Assembly (NCBI GenBank): GCA_025765595.1
Contig: JAIVFH010000156.1
Coordinates: 1-64,000 of the forward strand
DNA length: 64,000 nt
Direction of reading: 5' to 3'
DNA from: Obelidium mucronatum
Lineage: Eukaryota > Chytridiomycota > Chytridiomycetes > Chytridiales > Chytriomycetaceae
Part shown: positions 46,744 to 56,787 of the stretch, in pieces
How the letters are laid out: each line of letters begins with the position of its first letter
Position numbering within the stretch: position 1 is the stretch's first letter
Notes under the pieces: generated by a model
What the model was told of the DNA's origin: nothing
Database searches by the model: none
The model's input: the letters and a program-made list of their open reading frames with translations, nothing else
Made by a program: the position numbers and the translations under genes

Positions 46744-49446
46744 ATGAAGCTGGCAACTCTCTCTCTGTCTTTTCTCGCAGCGCTGGGACCAACCCTGGCC
46801 ACCACATATGCGCCTGTTCCACCACCAAGCGTGTCCGGCACTGGTTACAGCGTGCCATCTTCGACGAATGCTCCACCAGTGAATTCAGCTACTTGGTCTA
46901 GCACCACTGTTCCGGTGCCTCCAACGGTGTCATCTTCTGGAAATCCACCTCAGTGGTCTACCACCAGTGTTTCAGGACCTGTGGTCTCTAGTTCGGCAAC
47001 GTATGCTCCTGTTCCACCACCAAGCGTGTCCGGCACTGGTTACAGCGTGCCATCTTCGACGAATGCTCCACCAGTGAATTCAGCTACGTGGTTTAGCACC
47101 ACTGTTCCGGTGCCTCCAACGGTGTCATCTTCTGGAAATCCACCTCAGTGGTCTACCACCAGTGTGCCAGGACCTGTGGCCTCTAGTTCGGCGACGTATG
47201 CTCCTGTTCCACCACCAAGCGTGTCCGGCACTGGTTACAGCGTGCCATCTTCGACGAATGCTCCACCAGTGAAGTCAGCTACTTGGTCTAGCACCACTGT
47301 TCCGGTGCCTCCAACGGTGTCATCTTCTGGAAATCCACCTCAGTGGTCTACCACCAGTGTGCCAGGACCTGTGGTCTCTAGTTCGGCAACGTATGCTCCT
47401 GTTCCACCACCAAGCGCGTCTGGCACTGGTTACAGCGTGCCATCTTCGACGAATGTTCCACCAGTGAAGTCAGCTACTTGGTCTAGCACCACTGTTCCGG
47501 TGCCTCCAACGGTGTCATCTTCTGGAAATCCACCTCAGTGGTCTACCACCAGTGTTCCAGGACCAGTAGCCTCTAGTTCGGCGACGTATGCTCCTGTTCC
47601 ACCACCTAGCGTGTCCGGCACTGGTTACAGCGTGCCATCTTCGACGAATGCTCCACCAGTGAATTCAGCTACGTGGTTTAGCACCACTGTTCCGGTGCCT
47701 CCAACGGTGTCATCTTCTGGAAATCCACCTCAGTGGTCTACCACCAGTGTGCCAGGACCTGTGGTCTCTAGTTCGGCAACGTATGCTCCTGTTCCACCAC
47801 CAAGCGCGTCTGGCACTGGTTACAGCGTGCCATCTTCGACGAATGTTCCACCAGTGAAGTCAGCTACTTGGTCTAGCACCACTGTTCCGGTGCCTCCAAC
47901 GGTGTCATCTTCTGGAAATCCACCTCAGTGGTCTACAACCAGTGTGCCAGGACCTGTGGTCTCTAGTTCGGCAACGTATGCTCCTGTTCCACCACCAAGC
48001 GTGTCCGGCACTGGTTACAGCGTGCCATCTTCGACGAATGTTCCACCAGTGAAGTCAGCTACTTGGTCTAGCACCACTGTTCCGGTGCCTCCAACGGTGT
48101 CATCTTCTGGAAATCCACCTCAGTGGTCTACCACCAGTGTTCCAGGACCAGTAGCCTCTAGTTTGGCGACGTATGCTCCTGTTCCACCACCAAGCGTGTC
48201 CGGCACTGGTTACAGCGTGCCATCTTCGACGAATGTTCCACCAGTGAAGTCAGCTACTTGGTCTAGCACCACTGTTCCGGTGCCTCCAACGGTGTCATCT
48301 TCTGGAAATCCACCTCAGTGGTCTACAACCAGTGTGCCAGGACCTGTGGTCTCTAGTTCGGCAACGTATGCTCCTGTTCCACCACCAAGCGTGTCCGGCA
48401 CTGGTTACAGCGTGCCATCTTCGACGAATGTTCCACCAGTGAAGTCAGCTACTTGGTCTAGCACCACTGTTCCGGTGCCTCCAACGGTGTCATCTTCTGG
48501 AAATCCACCTCAGTGGTCTACCACCAGTGTGCCAGGACCTGTGGTCTCTAGTTCGGCAACGTATGCTCCTGTTCCACCACCAAGCGTGTCCGGCACTGGT
48601 TACAGCGTGCCATCTTCCACGAATGCTCCACCAGTGAATTCAGCTACGTGGTTTAGCACTACTGTTCCGGTGCCTCCAACGGTGTCATCTTCTGGAAATC
48701 CACCTCAGTGGTCTACCACCAGTGTGCCAGGACCTGTGGTCTCTAGTTCGGCAACGTATGCGCCTGTTCCACCACCAAGCGTGTCCGGCACTGGTTACAG
48801 CGTGCCATCTTCGACGAATGCTCCACCAGTGAATTCAGCTACTTGGTCTAGCACCACTGTTCCGGTGCCTCCAACGGTGTCATCTTCTGGAAATCCACCT
48901 CAGTGGTCTACCACCAGTGCGCCCGGACCTGTGGTCTCTAGTTCGGCAACGTATGCGCCTGTTCCACCACCAAGCGTGTCCGGCACTGGTTACAGCGTGC
49001 CATCTTCGACGAATGCTCCACCAGTGAATTCAGCTACGTGGTTTAGCACCACTGTTCCGGTACCTCCAACGGTGTCATCTTCTGGAAATCCACCTCAGTG
49101 GTCTACCACCAGTGTTCCAGGACCAGTAGTCTCTAGTTCGGCGACGTATGCGCCTGTTCCACCACCAAACGTATCCGGCACTGGTTACAGCGTGCCATCT
49201 TCGACGAATGCTCCACCAGTGAATTCAGCTACGTGGTTTAGCACCACTGGTGCAGGACCAGCGGTGACTTCCTCCTTGACAAGTACCACTGGATCACCAG
49301 CTACAACAACTGGAACTGCACCATTGACCATTGTGAATGGAAAAAATTGCAATCCACGTGGAGCAACCGCTTGCAGTGGTAAATGCACGTGTTCTTTTGT
49401 GGTTATGATGCAAATCTGGTCTTGTGCTGGCATTTCAGGATGTTGA
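46744..49446 (+). CDS. Secreted protein with thirteen 65-aa Ser/Thr/Pro repeats
   Basis: 900 aa. Signal peptide MKLATLSLSFLAALGPTLA, then 12 full and one partial copy of a 65-residue unit (195 bp, from 46807) with the skeleton TYAPVPPPSVSGTGYSVPSS ... PQWSTTSVPGPV. Variation is confined to a few positions (N/K, A/V, S/F) that alternate between two haplotypes, a sign of ongoing unequal exchange. A Thr/Ser linker leads to a C-terminal domain with seven Cys (CNPRG..CSGKCTC...CAGISGC). There is no GPI or membrane tail. Probably a heavily O-glycosylated wall or adhesin-like protein; the Cys tail may bind polysaccharide. Function not known. Confidence 0.85.
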   Translation: MKLATLSLSFLAALGPTLATTYAPVPPPSVSGTGYSVPSSTNAPPVNSATWSSTTVPVPPTVSSSGNPPQWSTTSVSGPVVSSSATYAPVPPPSVSGTGYSVPSSTNAPPVNSATWFSTTVPVPPTVSSSGNPPQWSTTSVPGPVASSSATYAPVPPPSVSGTGYSVPSSTNAPPVKSATWSSTTVPVPPTVSSSGNPPQWSTTSVPGPVVSSSATYAPVPPPSASGTGYSVPSSTNVPPVKSATWSSTTVPVPPTVSSSGNPPQWSTTSVPGPVASSSATYAPVPPPSVSGTGYSVPSSTNAPPVNSATWFSTTVPVPPTVSSSGNPPQWSTTSVPGPVVSSSATYAPVPPPSASGTGYSVPSSTNVPPVKSATWSSTTVPVPPTVSSSGNPPQWSTTSVPGPVVSSSATYAPVPPPSVSGTGYSVPSSTNVPPVKSATWSSTTVPVPPTVSSSGNPPQWSTTSVPGPVASSLATYAPVPPPSVSGTGYSVPSSTNVPPVKSATWSSTTVPVPPTVSSSGNPPQWSTTSVPGPVVSSSATYAPVPPPSVSGTGYSVPSSTNVPPVKSATWSSTTVPVPPTVSSSGNPPQWSTTSVPGPVVSSSATYAPVPPPSVSGTGYSVPSSTNAPPVNSATWFSTTVPVPPTVSSSGNPPQWSTTSVPGPVVSSSATYAPVPPPSVSGTGYSVPSSTNAPPVNSATWSSTTVPVPPTVSSSGNPPQWSTTSAPGPVVSSSATYAPVPPPSVSGTGYSVPSSTNAPPVNSATWFSTTVPVPPTVSSSGNPPQWSTTSVPGPVVSSSATYAPVPPPNVSGTGYSVPSSTNAPPVNSATWFSTTGAGPAVTSSLTSTTGSPATTTGTAPLTIVNGKNCNPRGATACSGKCTCSFVVMMQIWSCAGISGC
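46807..49256 (+). repeat. 195-bp coding tandem repeat, 12.6 copies
   Basis: Exact 195-bp period (TATGCGCCTGTTCC at 46807, next at 47002), more than 95% identical between copies by eye. Such an array should vary in copy number between strains and may be collapsed in short-read assemblies. Confidence 0.95.
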
Positions 49447-49682
49447 ATAAAGGATTGAAATTGTGATTCAGTATATGCACAGTCTCTCTAGAGGTTTTAA
49501 AGCACGATTCGTTTCGACATCCATTCAAGAAAACGTTATGATGGGCGTCAAATGAGATAACCAAAATCTGTACCGTGCATTCAAATCGACTCGTGGACAA
49601 GTTAGAAACCTTAAATTTTCAGCTGACTGGTTTGACTTAAGCCGTTTGCGTTTCACAAAGAAACGGTTAACTTAAAAGTCCG

Positions 49683-50170
49683 ATGAAGCTTATTTCCCTT
49701 TTCTTGTCTTCCTGTGTCGCTCTCACAGCTGCCCAATGCGGAACTCCAGTGCTACCTGTGGCTCAACGCGCAACTGTTGACGCTGCCAAGACCCTCTGCA
49801 AGCAACCTCCTTGCTACTGGCCAATCGGTTTCTATTTGAATACACGTCGATCGGTGAAATCGATAGGGCTATGGTTCAAGCTACCCTGGATGGATTGAAC
49901 TCCGACTTTACCAACCAGTTCTTTTTTCTGGGCGTCGAGTACATCAACAATCCCACATGGTTCACTACAGATCCATCCTGGCAGAATATGGAACAATGAA
50001 GAGAACGCTGCATAGAGAAGAGCCCGAAACTCTGAATCTCTATCTCAACAACCCTGAGGGTGTTCTTGGTGTCGCCGTTTTTTCCGATACCAAACTGGAC
50101 GTTCCCAGGGCTTGACCCAATCAACAACTACACGGATTACTCGGACGATGAACTCCTGGCCAGATTGCGC
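49683..50170 (+). pseudogene. Relic of a secreted M43 (pappalysin-like) metalloprotease
   Basis: A signal peptide (MKLISLFLSSCVALTAAQ) starts a frame ending near 49830. The homologous continuation is in another frame (TSIGEIDRAMVQATLDGLNSDF, then FFFLGVEYINNPTWF, near 49830-50000), and after a stop a third piece reads NLYLNNPEGVLGVAVF. This order matches the prodomain-to-catalytic start of fungal secreted M43 proteases. The zinc-binding HExxH region is missing, so the copy is dead and 3'-truncated. Confidence 0.7.
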
Positions 50171-50332
50171 GTGTGCACAACCAGTTTGCCACATACTGCA
50201 CATTTGCACGACTGTATCAAATATTTTAAAGTAAACACGCCACACACCAAAAACAATCTTCTAATATTACAGAAAAAAAAAACAGGAATATGATACAATA
50301 AAAAATTGAACGAATAGGGGATTTGATCTGCT

Positions 50333-50626
50333 TTAAAGCATTGCCTTCAGTTTCTTTCGCCCAAACAAGACAACATACAGCATAACACTGAACATGGCGC
50401 TGAAGCGAAGTACGAATGAAAAGCCCCGGGCCATTGTCGAGAGAGTAATCCAAAGGGGCTCGATATCCAGCTCGCTGCTGCGGCTGAGCTTGCTTTGGAG
50501 AGTTTGGTCCAACGTGGCAGAAGTAACCACAGAGACTCCGATAGTCACCGCCAGAGTGAGAAGTAGCCCATATTTTGTAAGGATATATAGAGTTGATGAA
50601 GTAGTTGTTGTCGACGAGCTATCCAT
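50333..50626 (-). CDS. Small two-membrane-segment protein (family member 2)
   Basis: 97 aa. Segment 1 YGLLLTLAVTIGVSVVTSAT is followed by a loop, then WITLSTMARGFSFVLRFSAM leading into segment 2 (FSVMLYVVLFG) and a basic end RKKLKAML. It closely parallels member 3 (SKYVFILTLAVVLGASVVASAT; LSTLAGGFLFVLQVSAVF; LYVSLFG), so the two are paralogues. The Ser/Thr start MDSSSTTTTSS is probably cytoplasmic or cleaved. Confidence 0.65.
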   Translation of the reverse strand: MDSSSTTTTSSTLYILTKYGLLLTLAVTIGVSVVTSATLDQTLQSKLSRSSELDIEPLWITLSTMARGFSFVLRFSAMFSVMLYVVLFGRKKLKAML

Positions 50627-50990
50627 GTTGCAGGCTTCTCAATTGGGTGTCAATTGGGTAACAGCTTCAATTTTTGGGGGTGGACAAAAATTGAGAGGAA
50701 ATGAGAGGAAATTGACTTCTTTGCCCTTTCGGCTTTGATGGCAAATGAGTTTCTTTTGTTTGTACTGTTCCGTGTGTTTGTATTTATTGTTGTGTGGGGT
50801 ATGGCGTCATTTTTATTGAACAAGGACGACTCTTTGGCACATCAAGAGATGCCTGAAAAAAGGGGGGGACAAAGAAGCAACATAAAAAAAGTCGAATAAT
50901 ATACAACGAAGAAAGAAAGAGTTTGTAATGCTGATGCGGGGTTTCAGATGCGAAATTTGATTCTTTGAACAACGAATCAAGAAACTTGAA

Positions 50991-51344
50991 TCAAGACTTG
51001 ATAACTTTAGGGATCCCGAAAAGACTGACGTAGAGACCGCCAGTGAACACGGCGCTGACTTGGAGGACAAAGAGGAAACCTCCAGCAAGAGTTGACAACG
51101 TGTCCCAGAGAGACATTTCAGGCGCGACAGAGTGCTTGATGTTCGCGGTTGCTGCAAAGCTACTGGAGCTGCTGTTTGTCCTGGCAAACGAGGCTCCCAC
51201 ATGATGGTGTTTCTGAGACAGGAGTCGGCCTGGGAAACCAGCTGAAGCAGTGGCCGAAGCAACCACCGAGGCACCCAAAACCACTGCGAGAGTCAAGATG
51301 AACACGTATTTGCTGAGAACGTAGACGGAGTTTGATGCTGGCAT
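50991..51344 (-). CDS. Small two-membrane-segment protein (family member 3)
   Basis: 117 aa: MPASNSVYVLSKYVFILTLA membrane segment or signal, a His/Ser-rich loop (QKHHHVGASF, NSSSSS), WDTLSTLAGGFLFVLQVSAV second segment, ending LYVSLFGIPKVIKS. Same architecture and recognisable residues as member 2 in the same orientation, 365 bp apart. Unknown function; a surface or secretory-membrane role is plausible. Confidence 0.65.
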   Translation of the reverse strand: MPASNSVYVLSKYVFILTLAVVLGASVVASATASAGFPGRLLSQKHHHVGASFARTNSSSSSFAATANIKHSVAPEMSLWDTLSTLAGGFLFVLQVSAVFTGGLYVSLFGIPKVIKS

Positions 51345-51736
51345 TTCACGTTTTTCTGTGGGTTTTCTCTCAATGTAAAAATCGGAGCAATGAAAGATAT
51401 GGAAAAATTAGGGTTTTTCTTCTGAATTTTTTGGTTGTTGAACACGTTTGTGTCTTTGCCTTTGCTGCGAGCGTGTTTAAAGCAAAGAAAGTTGGTCTTT
51501 TACCGGAGTGATCAGGGGGTAGCGATAAGAGAGGCGGCAGAAGGGAGAGTCACGCAGCTCACCTGACAATTTCGTGAAAAGGCTGGAAATGACGCACGCG
51601 TGTTTGCCGATAAGAGACAATGGCAGCACACAACACAACACAAGAACATAAGACTCTTTTTATTAATAACTTATGATACACAAATAAAATATACAATAAT
51701 AATGAGGTTTTTGAGAGCAGCAAAATTCGGTCTCGA
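51345..51736. other. Intergenic spacer
   Basis: Spacer between two family members, with no recognised element beyond AT-rich promoter-like DNA. Confidence 0.35.
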
Positions 51737-51973
51737 TCAAAGTGCAACTGAAATCAACAAAGTGAATACGCTTGCAGCATACAAAACAGCTAGGTATGCG
51801 TGTCCAAGGATAGTAATAGTCGGCAAGATATCCCCAGCGACTGAAAGTGCCAGAAGAGCGTGTTGTTGACGTGAAGTGGGAGACGCTGAAGCTACAGTGA
51901 TGGATCCCACCAAGAAAAGAACGAGGGTCAAGAGCGATCCCACGGATATGATATCAAGGCCTTCAATCTTCAT
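51737..51973 (-). CDS. Small two-membrane-segment protein (family member 4)
   Basis: 78 aa: MKIEGLDIISVGSLLTLVLF with a first segment ending GSITVASASPTSRQQ, and a second segment LGHAYLAVLYAASVFTLLIS at the C-terminus. The shortest member, with a reduced loop, same strand as members 2 and 3. Confidence 0.55.
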   Translation of the reverse strand: MKIEGLDIISVGSLLTLVLFLVGSITVASASPTSRQQHALLALSVAGDILPTITILGHAYLAVLYAASVFTLLISVAL

Positions 51974-52205
51974 AGGGAGCCAATCTTATTTCATGAGTTT
52001 TTCTTTCGAGAGACTCAAAACGTGTCATTTCTTTTCAATCGAAGCTGAACAAGCCACAATCTCCACGATAACAAATTCAATTGCATTTATTTTGAGTACG
52101 CTTACTTCGATATTTTACAGATTGCCTTTTTACTATTACTTAACACTTGACGGAGATAAGGGACAACAATGCAAAAAAAAGCTGTGGGATGATAACAAAG
52201 TCGTC

Positions 52206-52988
52206 TCACAGCACAATCACAACAAAGGATATGAAGGCTGCGACTTGCAACACAATCCCGAATGCGTTGGCAAACAAATATATTGTTGTAAAGAGTTGCT
52301 TTATGGGGACAGACGTGACAGTTCCAACGACAACCCGTTCCTGCAAGGGCTCCGTTCACGTAAATCTTCAGAGTAGATGTTTTGCGCGACCATGTGACGT
52401 CATAGTCTGTCCATGCGCTCCATAGGTTACATTTAGAGGATGTCGCATCAACAAGGAACTGGTATGGGTTGTTAAAACCATCTGTTGGCACATTGCGTCG
52501 CAGTTGAACATAAAAGCATCCATAGTAATCAATAAACGAAGTGAATTGCCATTGATTTGTTCCCCAGTCTAAAAAATGTATTTGAACGACATTGCAAAGA
52601 CTACAGGCACTCAACTTGTGAAAAACATTTGCCGAACCGCCTTTTTCGGAACTCGAGCTGACCATGCCCACGCAAAATCAGACTTCTGGAATTGAACTGC
52701 CGGAATGTTGAGATAGGCTGGGGCTAGAATATTCGCGTAGCATGAACACCGATGCGAAGCAAGACCATCATTCTCACAAGCAAGTGTAACGGGGCTCGTA
52801 GTCGAACCAGCTGAAACAGCATTTGGGAGCTTCGAGATGGAGTAGTCTCTAAAATCAATGTCAAACGGATAATAAGCTTTTAGATTCGCGTTCTGAGTAG
52901 GATCTGCAAGCGGTTGTTTGGTGGTTTGAGCAAGAATGTTTCCAGAAGTGATCAGGATTGTAGTAAGTGTGGAAATGGGGGATATCAT
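52206..52988 (-). pseudogene. LamG-like secreted protein copy 1, chimeric 3' end
   Basis: Exon 1 52988-52616 gives a signal peptide and the conserved AYYPFDIDFRDYS, CENDGLASHRCSCYAN and YLNIPAVQFQKSDF. Exon 2 starts at 52568 with DWGTNQWQFTSFIDYYGCF, LRRNVPTDG and WTDYDVTWSRKTSTLKIYV, as in copies 2 and 3. After NGALAGTG (near 52340) homology to the siblings stops. In the next frame the sequence reads VVGTVTSVPIKQLFTTIYLF and GIVLQVAAFISFVVIVL then a stop at 52206, which resembles the second membrane segment and end of the two-segment family (LFVLQVSAVF). The gene thus looks recombined and frameshifted. Confidence 0.7.
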
Positions 52989-53056
52989 TGTGATTTTAGA
53001 CAAAGCCAACAATCAAACACACAACACTTTTTGTTGTCCACAATTATCTGCATTCC

Positions 53057-53943
53057 TCAAAACTTTTTCCAGTAACCAAACGAATTCTTGCAACGATCTT
53101 GGAACTGCGGTTCGCTTGTATTATAAATCCGAAAGTCTCGTACACCCCCAGTAAACATCGAATCGGCATTCCCAACTGTATCCAACTTTGCCCCAAATTG
53201 ATGAGTCTCTGTGTTCCCAATAAACATATCTGAAGTATATGATGATGTCATGGATGCCGATACAGTGCTACTTCCTTTTAAGACGCCATTGATATAGATA
53301 TTAAGTTTTGACAGTTTCCGAGACCAAGTCACGTCGTAATCGTTCCAAGTATTCCACAGATTACATTGGCTTGATGTTGCGCTAACTAAATATTGGAGTG
53401 TATTCGTGTATCCATCCGTCGGAACATTCCTCCGAAGTTGAACACCGAAGCACCCTGAAGAATCTAAATATGATGTAAACTGCCATTGCTGGGCGCCCCA
53501 GTCTGATTAAAAAGTCCAGAACAATTATTTTCACTCCAGTGCTTTGAAATCTAAACTTAACTTGTGAACATCATTTGCCGCACAGATTGTTTTGGGACTT
53601 TGGCCGACCAAGCCCATGAAACATCCGTCTTTTGAAATTGCACGGCTGGTATGTTTAAATAAGCTGGAGCCACAATATTTGCGTAGCAAGAGCACCTATG
53701 GGACGGGAGATTATCATTCTCACATGCCAACGTCACAGGTTTCTTGCTGGAACCCATTGCTATTGCGTTGGAAAACTTGAGTCGGGAATAGTCTTTGAAG
53801 TCTATGTCAAATGGGTAGTATATTTGCAAGTTTGGATTGCGAGTGGGATCTGATAGCTGTGTGGTTGGGTTTTGTGGGAACGCAATCAACCCATCAACCA
53901 ACAACAGCAAAATCAAGGAGAATAGGGCTGCGCCTTGGCTCAT
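53057..53943 (-). CDS. LamG-like secreted protein copy 2
   Basis: Exons 53943-53562 and 53502-53057, joined by a GTTAAG...AATCAG intron, 275 aa. Signal peptide (ALFSLILLLLVDGLIAFPQ), then a laminin-G/concanavalin-A-like jelly-roll: IYYPFDIDFKDYS, ACENDNLPSHRCSCY, AVQFQKTDVSWAWSAKV, WNDYDVTWSRKLSKLNIYIN, YTSDMFIGNTETHQFGAKLD, VRDFRIYNTSEPQFQDRCK. Such folds usually bind glycans or proteins on surfaces. Intact. Middle member of a same-strand tandem triplet. Confidence 0.75.
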
Positions 53944-54099
53944 TATTTATGATTATTATAGAGGCGTATTATTCCCCTTTTTTGTTGTTTCAAACTCCCA
54001 AAGGAGAAGGTCTTGATTTCTTTGTTTCAAAGTCCTATTGTTTTAAGGCTCGATAAAAAGGCCAATCATTTCCAAAAGCGAATATTTACTGAATACTAA

Positions 54100-54938
54100 T
54101 CAAAACTTTTTCCAGTAACCAAAAGTATTTCGACATCGATCTTGGAATTGCGGAATACTCGTATTGTAGATTCGAAAATCCCTCAACCAAGCCGTGAGCA
54201 TAGAATTTGATTCTTTTAATGTGTCAAGCTTTGCTCCGAATTGATGGACAGCAGCATTCCCAATCATTAAATCAGATGTATACCGAGCAGCCATACTACT
54301 GGGAACAATGGCAGTCCCATCCAAATTGCCATTTATGTATACAGAAAGCGTTAGTTGAGAGCGTGACCATGAAACGTCAAAGTCAGTCCAAGAATTCCAA
54401 AGTCCACATGTTTTGGACCGAACTGAAATCAAATCCTGAAGCGGATCGGCCCCATTGGTTGGAATGTTTCTTCTCAATCCAACACCAAAACAACCAGAAC
54501 CGTCAATGTATGTCAAGAATTGCCATTGGGACGGAGCAAAGTCTGTAAATTTGTGTTAATTCAGCATTAATCAATTGTAACAAACAAATATATTCAACTC
54601 GAAAACAGAATCTGCCTTGAAGGACTCTTTTCTATTTTGGCTGTCCACGACCACGAAAAATCAGATTTTTGGAACTGAACAGCTGGGAGATTCAAGTACG
54701 AAGGCGCTGTGATTTTCGCAAAACACGAGCACCGGTGGGAGGCAAGTCCATCATTTTCACATCCGAGAGGGACTGCCCCAAGAACAGGAGCAGCATTGGG
54801 GAGCTTGGACAAAGAATAATCCCTGTAGTCAATATCAAACGGGTAATATGCTTTCAGTGACGGGTTGCTAGTTGGATTGGATGCCAAAGGACTTGCAGCA
54901 ACTGAAGTGCAAAGAATAACGAAAGAGGTAAGCTTCAT
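54100..54938 (-). CDS. LamG-like secreted protein copy 3
   Basis: Exons 54938-54599 and 54542-54100, 260 aa, with the intron at the same codon as in copies 1 and 2 (donor A|GTTGAA). Signal peptide MKLTSFVILCTSVAASPL; conserved AYYPFDIDYRDYS, HRCSCFAKI, FSWSWTAKIEKSPSRQ, WTDFDVSWSRSQLTLSVYIN, YTSDLMIGNAAVHQFGAKLD and FRIYNTSIPQFQDRCR. The same WKKF C-terminus as copy 2. Secreted carbohydrate- or surface-binding role inferred from fold only. Confidence 0.75.
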
Positions 54939-55079
54939 TTTCCGTCTTTTTTTCGCGTGCGTGATAAATGTACCAATCACATCGCTGGCAGGCTAACTCA
55001 TCTTTTATTGAAGGTTTAAGATATAAAAAATAAGAGTTAGCAGCGTCCCGTGGAAGATGACGAATCAACCACATTTGAA

Positions 55080-56126
55080 ATGTTGAAAAACATTCTTCGA
55101 CAAAACGTCAAACCAATGAGCATCACTCTCTACACTGTCGGTGAGACATCAGACTGGCTGATATTCAAAGAATATCAAACTTCATTAATCGCGCTTAATA
55201 GGAACTCCCAACGGCCACAAGGTCAGCATCGCACTCGAAGAGCTGAAGATCAAATACAGCCTCGACTACAAAGTTGTCCCAATTTCCTTCGCCAAGAATG
55301 AACAAAAGGAAGAATGGTTTTTGAAGATAAATCCAAACGGACGAATTCCTGCTATTGTTGACCATTCGCGTGGTGACTTTCCCGTGTTTGAGTCTGGCGC
55401 TATCCTGCTATACCTTGCCGAGCACTATGATCCAGATCATATTCTACTGTCTTCTGATGCAAACAAGCGAAGCGAGGCTGTTCAGTGGCTGATGTGGCAA
55501 ATGGGCGGTTTGGGGCCCATGCAGGGTATTTGGATTGATGTGTTTTTCAGGTTTATTGAACACTAACTCTGCTGTACAGGCCAAGCTAACCACTTCAATC
55601 GGTATGCACCGGAGAAAATTCCATATGCAATTAAGCGCTACCAAGAGGAAACTGCCCGTCTGTACAGGTTCGTTGGTTGAAATTGGGATATAGGGGATAC
55701 TATTGCTAAAACCATTAGGTAAAACCCAAATAATAGTGTTTTGGAGCGTCAATTAAGTGACGGTCGTCAATACTTGGCTGGTGAATACTCGGTCGCCGAT
55801 ATCGCGTCATTTGGTTGGGTTGGAGTTCACGAATGGGCAACAAATAAGGATTTGAAGGAATTCCCTCTACTGGACGCTTGGTTGCATCGTATCGCGCTTC
55901 GCCCAGCTGTCGTTGCCGGACTCAGTACGTTTGTTTTTCGAGTTTCGTGTTCCCTGCTGGCATTTCGCTAACGTTCTGATGCTTCGCAGATGTACCAGTG
56001 CCCAATGATTTGATCAAAAATGACTTCAAGATCATTTTAACGCCTGAAGAGGCTGAAAAGAAAGCCAAAGAAGCCCGTGAATGGATCTTGAAGGGCCAGC
56101 AAGATGCGGGCAAGGAGGCAAAGTGA
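55080..56126 (+). CDS. Glutathione S-transferase, Ure2p/YfcG type
   Basis: Exons 55080-55140, 55202-55525, 55580-55667, 55737-55924, 55990-56126; the frame closes to 265 aa. Thioredoxin-like N-domain [20 protein letters not shown] with the TPNG segment that contacts glutathione in this class, [14 protein letters not shown] (cis-Pro) and [14 protein letters not shown] (Glu-Ser glutathione contact); the C-domain has [20 protein letters not shown] and [17 protein letters not shown] (N-capping/hydrophobic staple). Enzymes of this class reduce disulfides or peroxides with glutathione. A Lys-rich tail ends the protein. Confidence 0.9.
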
Positions 56127-56225
56127 TCAGCGAGGGTCTGAGATGCGATGTCCGAAGTTTTACACAATAAAGCTGTGAGTCCAAAGTTGAAACCATCGAA
56201 AGGAGGCACAGTTCTTTCCAAAAAG

Positions 56226-56692
56226 ATGCAACAGAATGTTCCTCCGCCACCCGCTGTTCCACAAGGATTCGTTTCTCAATGGTCTTCGCAGTACCAACGA
56301 TACTTTTTCGTAAACCAAGCCACGGGTCAATCCCAATGGGAGGTTCCCGTAGCAAACTTTGCTCCTCCATCATACCCCCCCACCGCTTTTCCAACCGCCA
56401 CAAGCCATGCATCAACAACAGCCAATGTCTACACAGCAGCCGGCGTATCAGCAGCAGGCCCAAGTATTCTACCAAGGTCAAGTTCGACCAGCCCAAACGT
56501 ACTTTCCCGGAGGAGGAATATCGCCTGGATTAGCACTTTGAGGGGGTGCCTTAACTGGAGCAGCTGGTGTTATGGCACTCCACGGAATGTCTCACCACCA
56601 TCATAGCGGTCATCACCACCACGACTCGTTTGCATTTGGCCATCACGATCACCACCATCACCACGGACACGGCCACCACGGCTTCTTCTGAT
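56226..56692 (+). pseudogene. WW-domain, His-rich-tail gene with two frame lesions
   Basis: From MQQNVPPPPAVPQGF the ORF contains a WW domain (WSSQYQRYFFVNQATGQSQWEVP). Just after, at a C7 run (56376-56382), the sensible frame shifts: the continuation with QPPQAMHQQQPMSTQQPAYQ lies in another frame. That frame meets TGA at 56538, where a Gly codon would fit, and then continues GGALTGAAGVMALHGMSHHHH to a His-rich end at 56692. WW domains bind Pro-rich ligands; the His tail could bind metal. The two single-base-type lesions suggest recent decay or sequencing errors in homopolymers. Confidence 0.65.
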
Positions 56693-56787
56693 CTTCCACG
56701 CTAACCACAACCTTTGCGTATCTTTTAAACCTTGTAATAAAACAGCGTAGTTTAATATTTTGTTTATATTTACTTTTTCGACTCGAA

